Source: Mytilus galloprovincialis
Taxonomy: Eukaryota; Mollusca; Bivalvia; Mytilida; Mytilidae
Assembly: GCF_965363235.1 (NCBI RefSeq)
Contig: NC_134849.1
Coordinates: 15,774,863-15,838,862, forward strand
DNA: 64,000 nt
Reading direction: 5' to 3'
The notes under the pieces were generated by a model that saw only the letters and a program-made list of their open reading frames with translations, was not told where the DNA came from and did no database searches. Below are positions 1 through 13,000 of the stretch, one piece after another. The stretch's first letter is position 1, and the number at the start of each line of letters is the position of its first letter. The position numbers and the translations under genes were made by a program.

Positions 1-604
1 AAAGTATATTTAAACAAAACGCATTTGACTAACAGGTAGAACAACTGATGTTCTTAAACCCTGCTGAATGCCGTTGGCGATTGCCAAATAAAATTGATCA
101 CGAGATGTTACAAAATGGATATTAATATAAATTTAATACTAAACAGAAAACGATAAACTTGTGGCCAAGATGTTATGCCACAAACACAAGGTGTCAATAT
201 TTTTTTTGTACACCAGATCTAGATTTCGACAATATATATCTCTTCAGTGATGTTAAGGATCGAAACGGTATTTGGAAGGCCATATAATTTACCCTCAATT
301 TCAGATAGACTCTTGAATTTTAAGAGTCAATGTAGGATGAACGGATCATATAAACCGGAGGGAAAATATGATACAAGCCCAAGCGAAAAAATATAAACGA
401 GTCCAAATTGCAAAATTACGTTCAAACCTACGATTGCGTTGGATAAAAACCGCAATTTTTATACGTGTGCATGTAAAACAAATTTCGTTGTAGAAGGGTC
501 TAAATACAGCACAAACAACATTTTCCAAAAGACCAAAAAAGTGAAAAAGTATATTTAAACAAAACGCATTTGACTAACAGGTCGAACAACTGATGTTCTT
601 AAAC
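1..604. repeat. 59-bp direct repeat spaced 545 bp
   Basis: Positions 1-59 and 546-604 are the same sequence except for one mismatch (GTAGAAC versus GTCGAAC). Both begin AAAGTATATTTAAAC and end GTTCTTAAAC. The pair may be two monomers of a long tandem repeat, or the ends of an element cut by the window edge. The intervening 486 bp has no convincing coding potential. Confidence 0.7.
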
Positions 605-3462
605 TCATGTTCGGTCTAACTGTTACCTTTCAATTTTATCTCTTCCGATAAATACAGTATTGATAAGAAAAATTAATTGCAACCAATTTAGATCTGTTAA
701 GTTGACCTTTGGTGTCAGCCTTATATGTCTACCGGCATGAAAAAAGGTTAGTTAATTCGACGTTTAGACTGTCCTGTTGTTGATATTTACTTGACAGAAA
801 TATCAAAATACAAAATATTGAATGTATTAAAACTATGTGTTAGTAGCATAATGTCAGAAAAAAAATATCGGAAAAAAACTTTAAGCTTTAATAAGACGTG
901 ACGTGACGTTAAAGGTTCAGTATTTATAGATGTTCTTCAGACCAAAATGACGTTTACGGCTCAACACGATTATTATAAGTCATAAAGTTACAAAACACAG
1001 AATATGAGTTTATTATGTAACATGTGCATGGTGTGTGACTGCGTGGTAGCCTACACATTATTTCGGCAATCCTTATGGTTTAAAAGAGTGACGAAATAAA
1101 TCAGAGGGAGAGTCAAACTCGTAGATCGAGCTTAAACTGACAACACCATGGATAACACAGAAATAGACGAACAGACACATACTAGCACATAAGACACAAA
1201 ATTAAAGACTAAGCAGCACGAACCCCACCAAAAACTGGGATGATCTTTCTTATGTGCTCCGCGAGGAGAAGCAGATCATGCTCCACATGTGGCGATATTC
1301 GTGTTGCTCATGTTATTACAAACCCGGTAACAGTGTACTTCAGTAGGTCAAATTCGTAAAAATTGAAGGGATTGAAGTTACGATATAACGAACATATCCG
1401 ATATTATCGTGATGGCGTCCGTTAATGTAATCAATGTTGAAATATATTTCAACATTAACTTTTTCCTTCTAACACATATAAAAGAGGGACAAAAACACCA
1501 GTGGGACCGCCAAACTCATAAATCGAAAATAAAATGACAACGCCTGGCCAAAAATGAAAGAAGACAAACAGAAAACCAATAGAACACACGACACAACATA
1601 GAAAACTAAAGAATAAGCAACACGAACCCCACCAAAACTAGGGGTGATCTGAGATGTTCCGGATGTGAGGCAAATCCTGCTCCACATGTAGCACCAGTCG
1701 TGTTGCTTATGTTACATGTATACCAAATCCTATAAATAGTATTATATGGTAGGTCACATTCATAAAAGGGAAGGGGATTGTAGTTACGACGTAAGGAATA
1801 TATCCGATATCATTTGTGAAACGGTTATTTCATAACTGTCAACCATCTCGTGATGGTTTCCATAAAATTCACCATTTGAGACATTTGGTTATTTAGCTTC
1901 CTTGTAAGCAGCAACTCTTTATCAAGAAAATGATAGGAAATGCAAGCACGGGAATATCGTATCATTTGGAAGATATACACCCCGTACGCGGGTGCTGATG
2001 GAATGTTGCTACTGAAAAATGGAAAGTCTCAATTGGAAAGCTGAAATCATTTCTTTTGTAATCATACATTGCTTTTATCAAGTCGCTATACTAGATACGC
2101 CTTTAAGTCACTTTAATTTACAAATTCGTGTGTTTCTACCAATGTCTGACGCTTATTGCCCTGCCCTATACCTTCACCCATAAGCATTACACATATACAC
2201 ACAAAAATAAATTAAGGTAGTGTACATGTATCAGACTAAAAGGTACATATAACAGTACCCGTTTAGACATGATTCATTACAAAGGAGACATTTTTTTATT
2301 TATCAAGGATGCAGGAAATCAAAAATGTCTAAGACACTAGCTGCAATAGACTTTTAATTGCTTCTGTAACATCAAAACCACCTGTTCAATATTCTAAAAA
2401 CACGTACATGTATGTGTTAATTAACGATAGTTCAAACTGTTGTCGGTTATTTTTGCGATTCCGACTTTATTTCTTTAGATTAAAAACAACTGTATGTGGT
2501 ACTTTTAACACCTTGATAACTGGCAACAGAATTTTAAAAAAAGTCCGATATGTAGAAGAAAGACAATCACAAACAGATCGAACGACAGGACACACAACAG
2601 TAAACTAAAATCGACACAGAAGGCTTAGTCAGTTCAATTTCATCCTTTTTCCCCGGAATGTAGCCTATGAAATTGGACTTATCATCCTGATTTGTACTTA
2701 TACGCCTGTTATCTGATTAACATTCCGAGTGCCTCATATTGAACAGAATCTGCTAAAATTTTAAAGAATCTGATAAACCCCAGTTGCTGGTGTTGCTCAG
2801 TATTTAGTTTTCTATTTTGTTTTTATGTTACGTTGGTTTTTTTTGTGGTCTGTTCTTTTGAGCCATCGCAACTGCATTGAATACACTCTGCTTGCCTGGA
2901 ATACATAATAAATAGCTGTCAGTTAATGTTCGACTGATGAGCCTTTGGATTATATATATATCTTAAATGTCTTCATATGAAAGGTTTTTCCATTCTTCTT
3001 TTCTGAAACGAACATTCGTTGTGAAGTCCTGTCAAAATACTCTAAAGGTGACTCTGAGACAAGACATCAAATAATGATATGATTACTCTGTTTGAGGTCA
3101 TAGTTCTAACAAAATCACCAAACATGAAGAGTAATCTATTAACATAAAGTAGAAAAAAATGGGAGTTTGAAGTAAATTAAAAATAGGTTTCGAAAGAGAA
3201 AAAAACTATTGTGAACAAACCTAGACAAAACACACAACTATAAAGTATTAAGAAATTCAATTCTGAACTTAATACCACATAACTAAATTCGAAATATATA
3301 TTTAGACTCAAATAATCTAAAAGGGAAAACAGCTTGTATTCCACTTATTGGAAATATAACGTTTTGTTATTTACAAACACATAAATGTAGATAGGTAGCA
3401 CTCAGTGAGGTAACAAGACGAAGACAATTTCTTTATATTATAAATGGAAATTTACATTGTCA
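605..3462. repeat. Intergenic DNA with dispersed mussel-type repeats
   Basis: No gene is supported here. Two copies of one dispersed repeat are visible at about 1090-1320 and 1478-1740. They share blocks such as GGGACAGTCAAACTC-like and CACGAACCCCACCAAAA. Other copies lie at 4225-4425 (inverted), 7465-7560, 17210-17260 and 36285-36550. Short open frames across these copies are translations of the repeat. From about 1740 to 3462 I see only AT-rich unique sequence. Confidence 0.6.
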
Positions 3463-3477
3463 TTTATTTATTTTATT
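3463..3477 (-). terminator. Clustered polyadenylation signals of gene A
   Basis: On the minus strand three overlapping AATAAA hexamers lie 86-100 nt downstream of the gene A stop codon (TTTATT at 3463, 3467 and 3472 on the plus strand). The position and clustering fit a 3' UTR end. The cleavage site is not determined. Confidence 0.55.
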
Positions 3478-3562
3478 GCGAATGTTTATGTACGTATTTA
3501 TAGACATGAAACTAAAATAAGATTTTCATGGTTTCTGGTGAATATTACTGGTCCAAATCTTG

Positions 3563-4043
3563 TTAACAAGCCTGATCATATACGTCATGGTCTGTTCTAT
3601 CGATGTGCAAACCTGAACCTGAAACGTCATATTCAGAGTATGTTTTCATATTTGGAAAGGAATGATCATACGTAGTATCCATATCTACTCCAGTAGAACT
3701 TGTAGCAGTATCATAGGTGGGATCATTAAGATTGCGAACTCTTTCATTGCTGTCGTAGGTATTTTCACCAGCTTTTGGTCTTCGTCCATCAATTGTATGT
3801 AAATGATCATACTCTCCATTTGAACTCGCTATATAAGTATCCTCTACACGTTTGACCTTCTGCACTTGTGCATATGCATTGTTTGTTTTGATACCGTTTT
3901 CTGTCCCTTGATATGCCAAACCATAACCTTGATTGTCGTGTTGTTGAGTATGTACTTCAAGACTGGTGTTTTTACCACTCGATTTCGTAAATGCTACATT
4001 TGTCGATGTCGTTGAATCAATATTCTTGAAAACTCCGACTCGC
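3563..4043 (-). CDS. Gene A last exon: cytoplasmic tail
   Basis: The acceptor TTTTGTAG precedes the exon. It begins with one base completing an Arg codon split after the TM exon (phase 2). About 160 residues, polar, no membrane segment. A YxxL-type motif (SSNGEYDHL) is followed by ENTYDSNE, DPTYDTA and three further Tyr sites, ending DVYDQAC-stop. The block from the NGEY motif to the DPTY motif is shared with the tails at 28743 and 47656. That conservation marks it as the functional part. Confidence 0.88.
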
Positions 4044-7000
4044 CTACAAAACAATATATAGTATCTCTGTATTTAAAACACAACAAAATTTAATTTTGAA
4101 CTTAAATAAATTAACTAAGAGTCTGACAAATATTTGTAAAACCTGTGTTACTTATCCATAACGTAAATTTGTTTTTTGAAAGATTTTTATTTACAACAAA
4201 GAACAGTTTTTTCTTCTATTTCAGCATGTTGGGGACATCACCAGGTTACTTTCACCCCTAGTTTTTGGTGGGGTTCGTGTTGCTTATTCTTTAGTTTTCT
4301 ATGTGTTGTCATGTGTTCTAATATTTGTCTGTTTGTCTCTTTTATTTTTATCCAGGCGTTGTTAGTTTATTTTCGATTTATGAGTTTGACTGTCCCTTTG
4401 GTATCGTTCGTCCCTCTTTTACTAGTGAGGACAACAACATTGATATGATATATCCGATTTAATTTATTCGAAATATTTGTAATAAAATAATTCTTCCGCA
4501 TCGAGGGCTACATAATTTACATTAGTATCTATATCGTGTAGATTGTACCTGATTTTGCACAGAAAAACAGTGACACCGGTCATTAAAACAAGGACAACAA
4601 CAATAAATCCACCTACTATAGCTCCTGGAACAAATAAGTAATAGTTATGCATATTTAAATGGAAAAAAATGTTGAATATACTAAACATAAATGATAATTA
4701 GACACAAACTGTCTTAAGCTTTCAGGAAAAGAAAAAAACATAAGTTTGTTAAATTGCCTTATGTGAAGTTTGACATTATAATCTGTGGAGCAAACAAGTT
4801 TCATCAAAAGTCGTTTGAATATATATCTATTGACACAATTAACAAAGAAATATTTTGATACGAGGCGTCTACAAACAAATTTCATCGGAACACATGCTGT
4901 GTATGCGCATCTCAAGTCAGGAGTCTGTTATTCAGCAGTGTTAGTTGCTGAATATCATACATGTACTTCAGTGGTTATCGTTGCTGTATATTATACTACA
5001 GTGGTATAGCATACTTGTTTCTTTCTTGTTGATTTGTACACAAATCAGGTCGTTTGTTTTTCCTGTTACATTTTTTTTTATTTCATCATGTCTGAGCCTT
5101 TTATAGACCGCTTTCAAACTTTGGTTTTATGTCGAGTGACCTGATATACAGCGTCACTGATGAGTCTTTTGTAGACGAAACGCGCGTCTGGCATAAACAT
5201 AACTTTTTAAATCCTGGTATCTATGATGACTTTATTTACAACCACTGGGTCGATGCCACTGCTGGTGGATATTTATTTCCCCGAGGGTATCACTAGCCCA
5301 GTAGTCGGCACTTCTGTGTTGATCTGAGTTATTATTGATATGTTCATAATAATAAATTAACTGTTAACAAAACTTTTGAAATACTAAGCCTTTTCTACCT
5401 CAGGAATAGATTACCTAAGCTTTATTTGGCAAAACTTTCAGGTTCAGGTCAATGCTCTTCAACTTCGTTCTTTATTTGGCCTTTTTAACATATTTTGATA
5501 CGAGCGTCTCTGATGAGTATTTTGTAGACGAAACGCGCGTCTGGCGTAAACATTTTTTTGTAATCCTGGTATCTATGATCAGTTTATCTACAGTTGTTAT
5601 ATTGTTTGTTTTTATACCAGGTTGTTAGTTTTCTAGTTTGAATGGTTTTACCTTTGTCATTTGGTACCTTTGACACCCTTATATGCCGTATTGCTTTTCT
5701 CATTGTTTAATGCAGGACAATAAACAGGGTTTCTTTTCTTTTTAGCCACCTCTTTTGACATAACAATATATGACTTGCCACTTTCATTTTTTTTTAATCG
5801 CTAACTAACATGAACATTATTTTTCGACAAAATTTGTCCTTTTTTCGAACAAAATAAAACAACAATTTGCTGCATTTTTTAATTCTTCGTATCAATTTTG
5901 AATCTAAGCTGTAGGAAATAAACACACAATAATAAAAAAAATAATAATAGTTTTTAAAAGACACTGCGAATTGAATATTTATAAAAATAGCATCGTGTTT
6001 TACTTCTGGGAACGCAGGACTCATCTTAAATTAAATGTTTAGATACTACCTATTGATTCAAAGAACAAAACCTACAGTCAGAGGTTTTTCTCACTTTTGA
6101 ATATATTCCTCTTAGTAACATTATACTTTCCTGAGCATCGTTTAAATGAAAGTGTAGAGACTTTAAACATGTACGTCACTAAAAAGTTTTTATAGTACCC
6201 ATTTCAGAACAAAAACAAACATAACCTTCAAATTTAACGAATAAAGTTTAGTGTCGGAGATTTTCCACTTTAAATGTATTCGTCAATGCTGATTTTCAAG
6301 TCAAACGTTAGAAGAAAAAGTTGACACCTAAAACTATTCTGTAAAAATGCAAAAGGGGTGACCGCTAGTGTTTATAATATAAATCTGTTTGAGAAGAACT
6401 AAAAAAATAAAAAAATAAAACGCGAATTTGGATACATAATGCGTAATTGATCTCTAATAGTTCTATTGCACGCATACTAACAAACGAATTTAAACTGGGC
6501 TTTATAATTTATAAAGATCCCTTAGATAATATAAAACTACGTTTACATAAAATAAAGTATTTACCATAATTTGAATGTTTTTCTGCATCTATGCGGTAAT
6601 TGCTTTTAACTGAAGTCAAATCTGAAAGAAATAACGATATATATTCTATCACAAAGATATCTTAATTAAAAGAAAGAAATACTGGGTAATTGTTTCCGTT
6701 TTTTCAATTCAATAAGGTTAAATTGTATGAAAAATAAAGCTTTATTCCTGTAGAGATTGTTCTGGGCATTAAGCAAATTTGTACTGATTATGACTTAGCT
6801 GTGTTATCTTTTGTATAAAGAAAATTAAAGGCAATTAGAGTGTAGGACGACATTACTTTTCAATTATGTTTCAGTAGATGCGAAGATATTCATAAGGTTC
6901 AATATGATTAATGTTCTAATAGTATTTACATATCCTTGTCTTTCAAATGTTGCGTTTCACGTTTCTTGTAAATTTATATCAATAAAAGCACTTCAAACAC

Positions 7001-10000
7001 AAGGAATGTATAACACTGAAATTCTATATACTAGCACTAGGTCGGTATAACTGATATTCATTTGTAAGTTCCAACCTTAGTATCATGTTTGTTTTCGTCA
7101 GGTAATTGATGTTTGATTAACAATCTTGAGCATTGTTTACGTTTAGTATATATTTAGAATTTAGCAGAACATTATTTCATTATCTTCGGAAAATGTACAT
7201 AGTTCAACAAGTGGTACAGTACCACGTGTTTGTATTTAATGTATAATAAGAAATTTTACTGTAGGATATCACTTAAATGCGTTTAACAATTAAGGGTAAA
7301 CTATGTATAATTGATGAACACGAGCTCGAGGTTTAATGTATTTAATGCCAAAAATTGTTGTTCTTATTTAAGTTATATATGTTGTAATTCATAAAAGTAT
7401 TAGCGATCATTTTAAGATAATACATAAATTGCAATTCTTTCATGGATGTTTTATGTATGTCCATACTCTTAATAGAAGAGGGACAAAAGATACCAAAGGG
7501 ACAGTCAAACTCATCAATCTAAAACAAACTGACAACGCCAGTAGTAGTAGTTGTGCTGTTTCATTTATGGGACAGAAGTCGATATGTTCCCATAAACGTA
7601 CCCCGGTAATTCATGAAGGGGGGAAGTATTTTGTTTTTATTATAACATAAAACTACATAAAGTTTTATTAGGAACATCTTCAAACTGAGTAAATTGTGCT
7701 GAGAAAATTACGAATATTTTGGAGATATCGATATCGTTTACAATCGCTGAAGAGTTATGATAAATAAAAAAAATTATGGGGGAAATAATTCGCATGTGGA
7801 AATAAAATTATCATAGATACATGTACCAGGATTGAAATTGTATATATACACGAGACGCTCGTTTTGTCTACAACAGAATTTGGTTAAAAAAAGTGATCAT
7901 TGAAAGCATTACTACTAACAAGATCGTCGATGCACAACTGATCAACAGAGAACCAAACGACGTTTAAGTGAGCACCTATATTTTTTTTGAATTAGTCTGA
8001 AACGTTTACATATAATTAGAATTCCCCTCTCAAAATCTGTTTTTGTATTATTATGAAGGAAGCTAGACTTGTATCTATAGTTTATATAGACTTTGATAAA
8101 TAGAAAATAACAATCAGTCTAGATCTTTTATGAAATATGCATAATTCGGGAGTAACTTTCTAAATTCATGTGTAAGACTTTTCATGTTGCTATAGAAAGT
8201 TATGTGTTCTATTATGACGTGCGTTTTACGCTTAGTAAACATTACCGTACTAAAACTCGCGAAATATCTATACTAAGCGTAAAATCAGATGTACATAAAC
8301 AAAAGTTTTTATAATATACCTCCCACGTAAATCTATATGTGCAAACGTTATGCAGGTTTTTTTTGTTAAAAGTCGCAATTTAAAAAAAAACCTACTGATG
8401 CATAACGAAAGAAATCAATGCATAAGACATGTTAGAGCCCAGAAAGTTGTACAAATTAACTGAAAATAAAATTCCACAAAATTCCATTATTGCTTTTGAC
8501 GCATTAAAGTAATTTCAGACCATGACGTACGAGTGAAAACGCTGAAGCTGAAGTTTTTTTCCGGTACGGGAACCATCCAAATTCGGATAATATTTATTAG
8601 ATGGAGTTGAGGTATGTTTTGTTTTATGTTTTGTTCTTTTCTATTGCATTATTCGAACTATTACTGATTTTGTCAAGTAAATATAGCGGCTCCTCAGTAA
8701 CGAAATGGCAGTATTTACTGTGGTTCTAACGGTGGCTTAAGAGAAAAAAATGTAAACCAAGAAGTGGTAACGCTCAAGATAAATTCGAATCAAGGCTCAT
8801 GCCATGTGTAAATTACATAAGGGGAGATAACTCAGTTGTAAATAGAGATAACTCAAATAAGTAACTTGACAAATACATGTGTTGTCAATTTACCTATCTT
8901 AATATGTTGCAAGAAAAGGAGTCAGGTGACCCATTTTTCTTTTTCTTACCTGAAAGCATATTGTTAAAGCTATCTTCGCATGTATTATCTGAAAATGTTA
9001 TGGTGTAGTTGTTTTTTTATCGCACAATAGAGTTTCCCATGCACGACCTTCATGTATACAAAATCTGACAATTTTGCATACTTAGTAGAGTAAAAAAAAG
9101 ATCGGTGACCAACAGTTTTTATTATCATTAAAAAAATGATATAACATTTATGGATTTTGATTAAGAAACCCCCTCTAATTTAAAGAATCGTTGTTGTAAT
9201 TTATGGTTTTTGTTTGTCGTAAATTGCTTTGAACATCAACCTGGTCTTTTTTTGTCATGTATGTATTTTTTTAATCCCGGTTTTTAAAGGTTGCTTTTAA
9301 GGCAATGTTTTGTCAATTGTTGAATACCATGCTGTGGTTTATAGTAGATATTTATAACGACTGTTGGTCTCTGAAGCTGGTAATCATCTCACTTTCTTTT
9401 ATTCCTACATTGAGTGTTGGTGTTTTAACATCACGTTGAAGCGCTACATTTGGAATGGTTCTAGGCGGCCAGTTTTTATTGGTTTGAGGAAGCCCGACGA
9501 AAACCCCCTACCTTCATTGATTAAACTGACAATCCGAGTCAATACAGATCGCAGCACCCGAACGAGCGGGCTTTGAGCTCACAACTTTAGTATTTACTGG
9601 CCAGTGATTACAGAAGAAAAACTACTCAGACCACTTGGCCACAGAGGCCCCTTGATATCTTTATAGAAATACTGATTCATCTAAACAACATATGCATAAA
9701 CGTAAATATGATAATTTTTGAAGCATGTTAAAACAGATAATTTCCATGCATTCATACTTGGACATACTTGTATTCTGATCAGTAAAGCTAATCATTGTTT
9801 TTTGAATCCGAAAAAACCATATCAAAATAAATGTTACCGTAATTTGAATCTGTTGCAACATATGTGTGGTATGTGTTTCCAACTTTAGTTGAATCTGAAG
9901 GAAATAACGAAGATATACACTTTTTTAACAGTCTACTTACTAAAGTATATATGTGAGTTACATCTCCTTTACAATGGATAGTAAGATAAAATCCACAATT

Positions 10001-13000
10001 TCTTGAAATAGTCTGATGCGTTAACAAACAAATACAATTCCTTTTTTTCAAATTTTCAATAGTATTATCGATTGTTTAGACCGATGACGTTCTGCTATTG
10101 AACTGTCCAAAGTGAGGGAACATACCCAATCTACCATAATTACGAATATACATTTCTGTTCAAACTTCCCTTTCATGCATATTAATAAATTCAAAACAGA
10201 TCAAAACGAAATTGTAGCGATTTTTCATTCAACATGGTTTAGTTATATACTAAATCTCACAGTACCAATTCAATTTGAGATGATCTTTAATTGCGTCTAT
10301 ATTATTTGTCCTGGACATTGTTTAAGTTGTACTGCTTATGATGTTTTTGATGAAACTGTATATACAATGAAGAGTGTAGGACGGCATGATTTCATATCAA
10401 GTTTAGTAACTGCTTGATAATATTAATGATGATTATGATTGTATTTACACATCCTTGGCTTTGAAATGTTGTTTTTTTGCACCTTCCTGATGACATTGTC
10501 GAGAAAGTACTTCACATATAAGGAATGTATATAACTTTAAGTTCATATATAACCACTCGGTCGATGCAACCGGTATTAACTGGTTAATCCCCCGAGAGAA
10601 TCATTAGCTCTGTTATAAATGTTTCGGTACCGAATATGCTTAAAAGATCCCCGTTGAAATATGAAGTATATGTATGATAAAAAAGGTATGAACGAATAGA
10701 AAAACATCTAAAACAAGCAACAACTTCAAGTACCTGTAAAATGCGAATGATTAAATAATAACATTTAATAACTCATACTCGAAAAAAAAGAATTCGACAT
10801 ATAGAAAAAGAAAATTAGCAAATAACTTGATAAACATTGAATCATTAGTAAACATATTTACCGTTTTTGCAAACAAACCATTTTAGTTTTTTCAGACAAT
10901 TTCGTCGATGTACATTGAAGATATTTTCCCCTTTATCAGTAATGTTTGCAGAGAGGCAAAATTTGGGTACAGCAGTTCTGTCACCTGAAAAATTATTTGA
11001 TTTTATTATAAATATATGTTTATGATAAAAGAAGAATGCTGATCGACAGTAATAAGGACAAGTATACATAAACATGCATGTTACAAAAAATATAGACACA
11101 CAGAAACACAGATCTAGTCTTGTTGTTTACCAGCATAATGTCGTTATATGTCTATATACTAATATATTATTTTGAACTAGACACACAAACAGACGGTCAA
11201 TGTTGACTTATCAATTGCTACTTAAGAAGATAACAATCCAAATGAACATATATCATCCTAACAAGAGTCGTTAGTTTGACCCTGAGACAACTAGTATTTG
11301 GTCTTACTCCTAAATGAGAAACACCAAGTATCAATGTTTGAGTCAGTATAATGACTCACTCAGTTGACAATTAAACCCACGCAACTAGATCACTGAAATG
11401 TCATATGGTTGAATTGATAACATAAGAGGAGTAGGACATTTGTTCACTTCACACTACAGTGATGTTAATGTACTATAATACACCAGCGTAGTCATGTGAT
11501 AAAAAGGTCTTCTTAATCCAGCTCGCCCTCTGGGAGCTTTGATGACATTCTATCACCTCTTCACCAACTGGTACGGTTAATTTATATTAGATCTATTCTG
11601 TTTTCACTGCTTTTTTTATTTTTTTTTAAATGTTCAAGAGATGACGCACTTGACAAAAGATGCATATATAAATTTTCACAAGTATGAAGCTGTGAAATAT
11701 CTATCATCTCTCTACGATAAGCATGTTGTTCATGCGGATAAAGCTTCAAATAATATTGTCCTTGTGTTTAAATCGTACTACTAAGTGTGTTTTATAAAAG
11801 AGTTAGAAATAAATTATGACGATAGAAGTCTCACATACAAATACAAGGACGAGATTCAGAAATACTGTGGAACTGTTTACTCGCATATTGGTAGTAACCA
11901 TATGTAGAATCTCTAATAAACTTCATAATAATTTCAAATCTCGATCTTTCTCTAAAATTAGTTCTATCAAAATTTTTGATTTTGTCAACCCTATGTTCAA
12001 CAATTCCCCATGTCAAATTGAAACAATTGTAAAAAAAAATTAATCAAAAATCTTTTTCAACATAAAAATGGTGAACAAAAAGGTAAAACATGTAACAAAG
12101 AGGAACAAGTGATCAATATGCGGGATATATGTAAAACGATGTGACATGAGTGTCAATGAGACAACTCTCCATACATGTCACACTTTTTAAAAGTAAACAA
12201 TTATAGGTCTAAGTACTGTTTTAAATACAAAGTTTCTTATCGACAGCATATTTGTTGAATTTGGACGTTGACTATTTCAACAAGTTGTCGGCATTTCTAT
12301 GGGAACAACATGTGTGTCTATCGAGTACCATACCTTCCTCTTCTTATTTTCATACGAGTCGGAGTTCCATAAGACACTTGTCAAAAACAAGGAGATTCAA
12401 GAAGCCAAATTATGTAATTTCTCATTCAGATATAATGATGAGGTTCTTTCCATTAAAATCCAATTTTTTTTTCTTATTTGATTCCACTAACATATCCACA
12501 AGGGAGAGGTTTAGCCTCCTATGAAAACAGGTTTAATTCTCCGTTTTCACAATATTAATAAAATGCTTGTTCCAAGTCAGACTAGCAGGACTATGACAGT
12601 TGTTACCTATTCGTTTGATTTGTTTGAGCTTTTGATTTGCCGATTGATCAGGGTCTTTCAATTTTTAATTTTCATCGGAGTTTGGTATTTGTGTTACTTT
12701 GCTTTTTTGTATATAAATGTTATAAATATATTAATCTTATTACAATCAAATTAAATACTTTTATTAAGGTCAAAGTTTGACCTTGTTTACCTAATGGTTG
12801 TTCCACTTCTATTTGTTCTCTGAAAATATTTGTCCAAGCACGTGCTGTAAGATCTTGTTCCAAATGTTCACAGGCATTTGAATGCAACAATAATTTGTTC
12901 TTATTCCAACAGTTTTCCCGTGTTTGATTATATGAAAGACTCCACAAGTGTGACGTTGATTGTGTTCCATCTTCTATATGGACATATTTCGAAAAAAGAA

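Noticed and set aside
12252..12754. Plus-strand open frames
   Set aside because: They run through dispersed-repeat fragments and lack recognisable domains.
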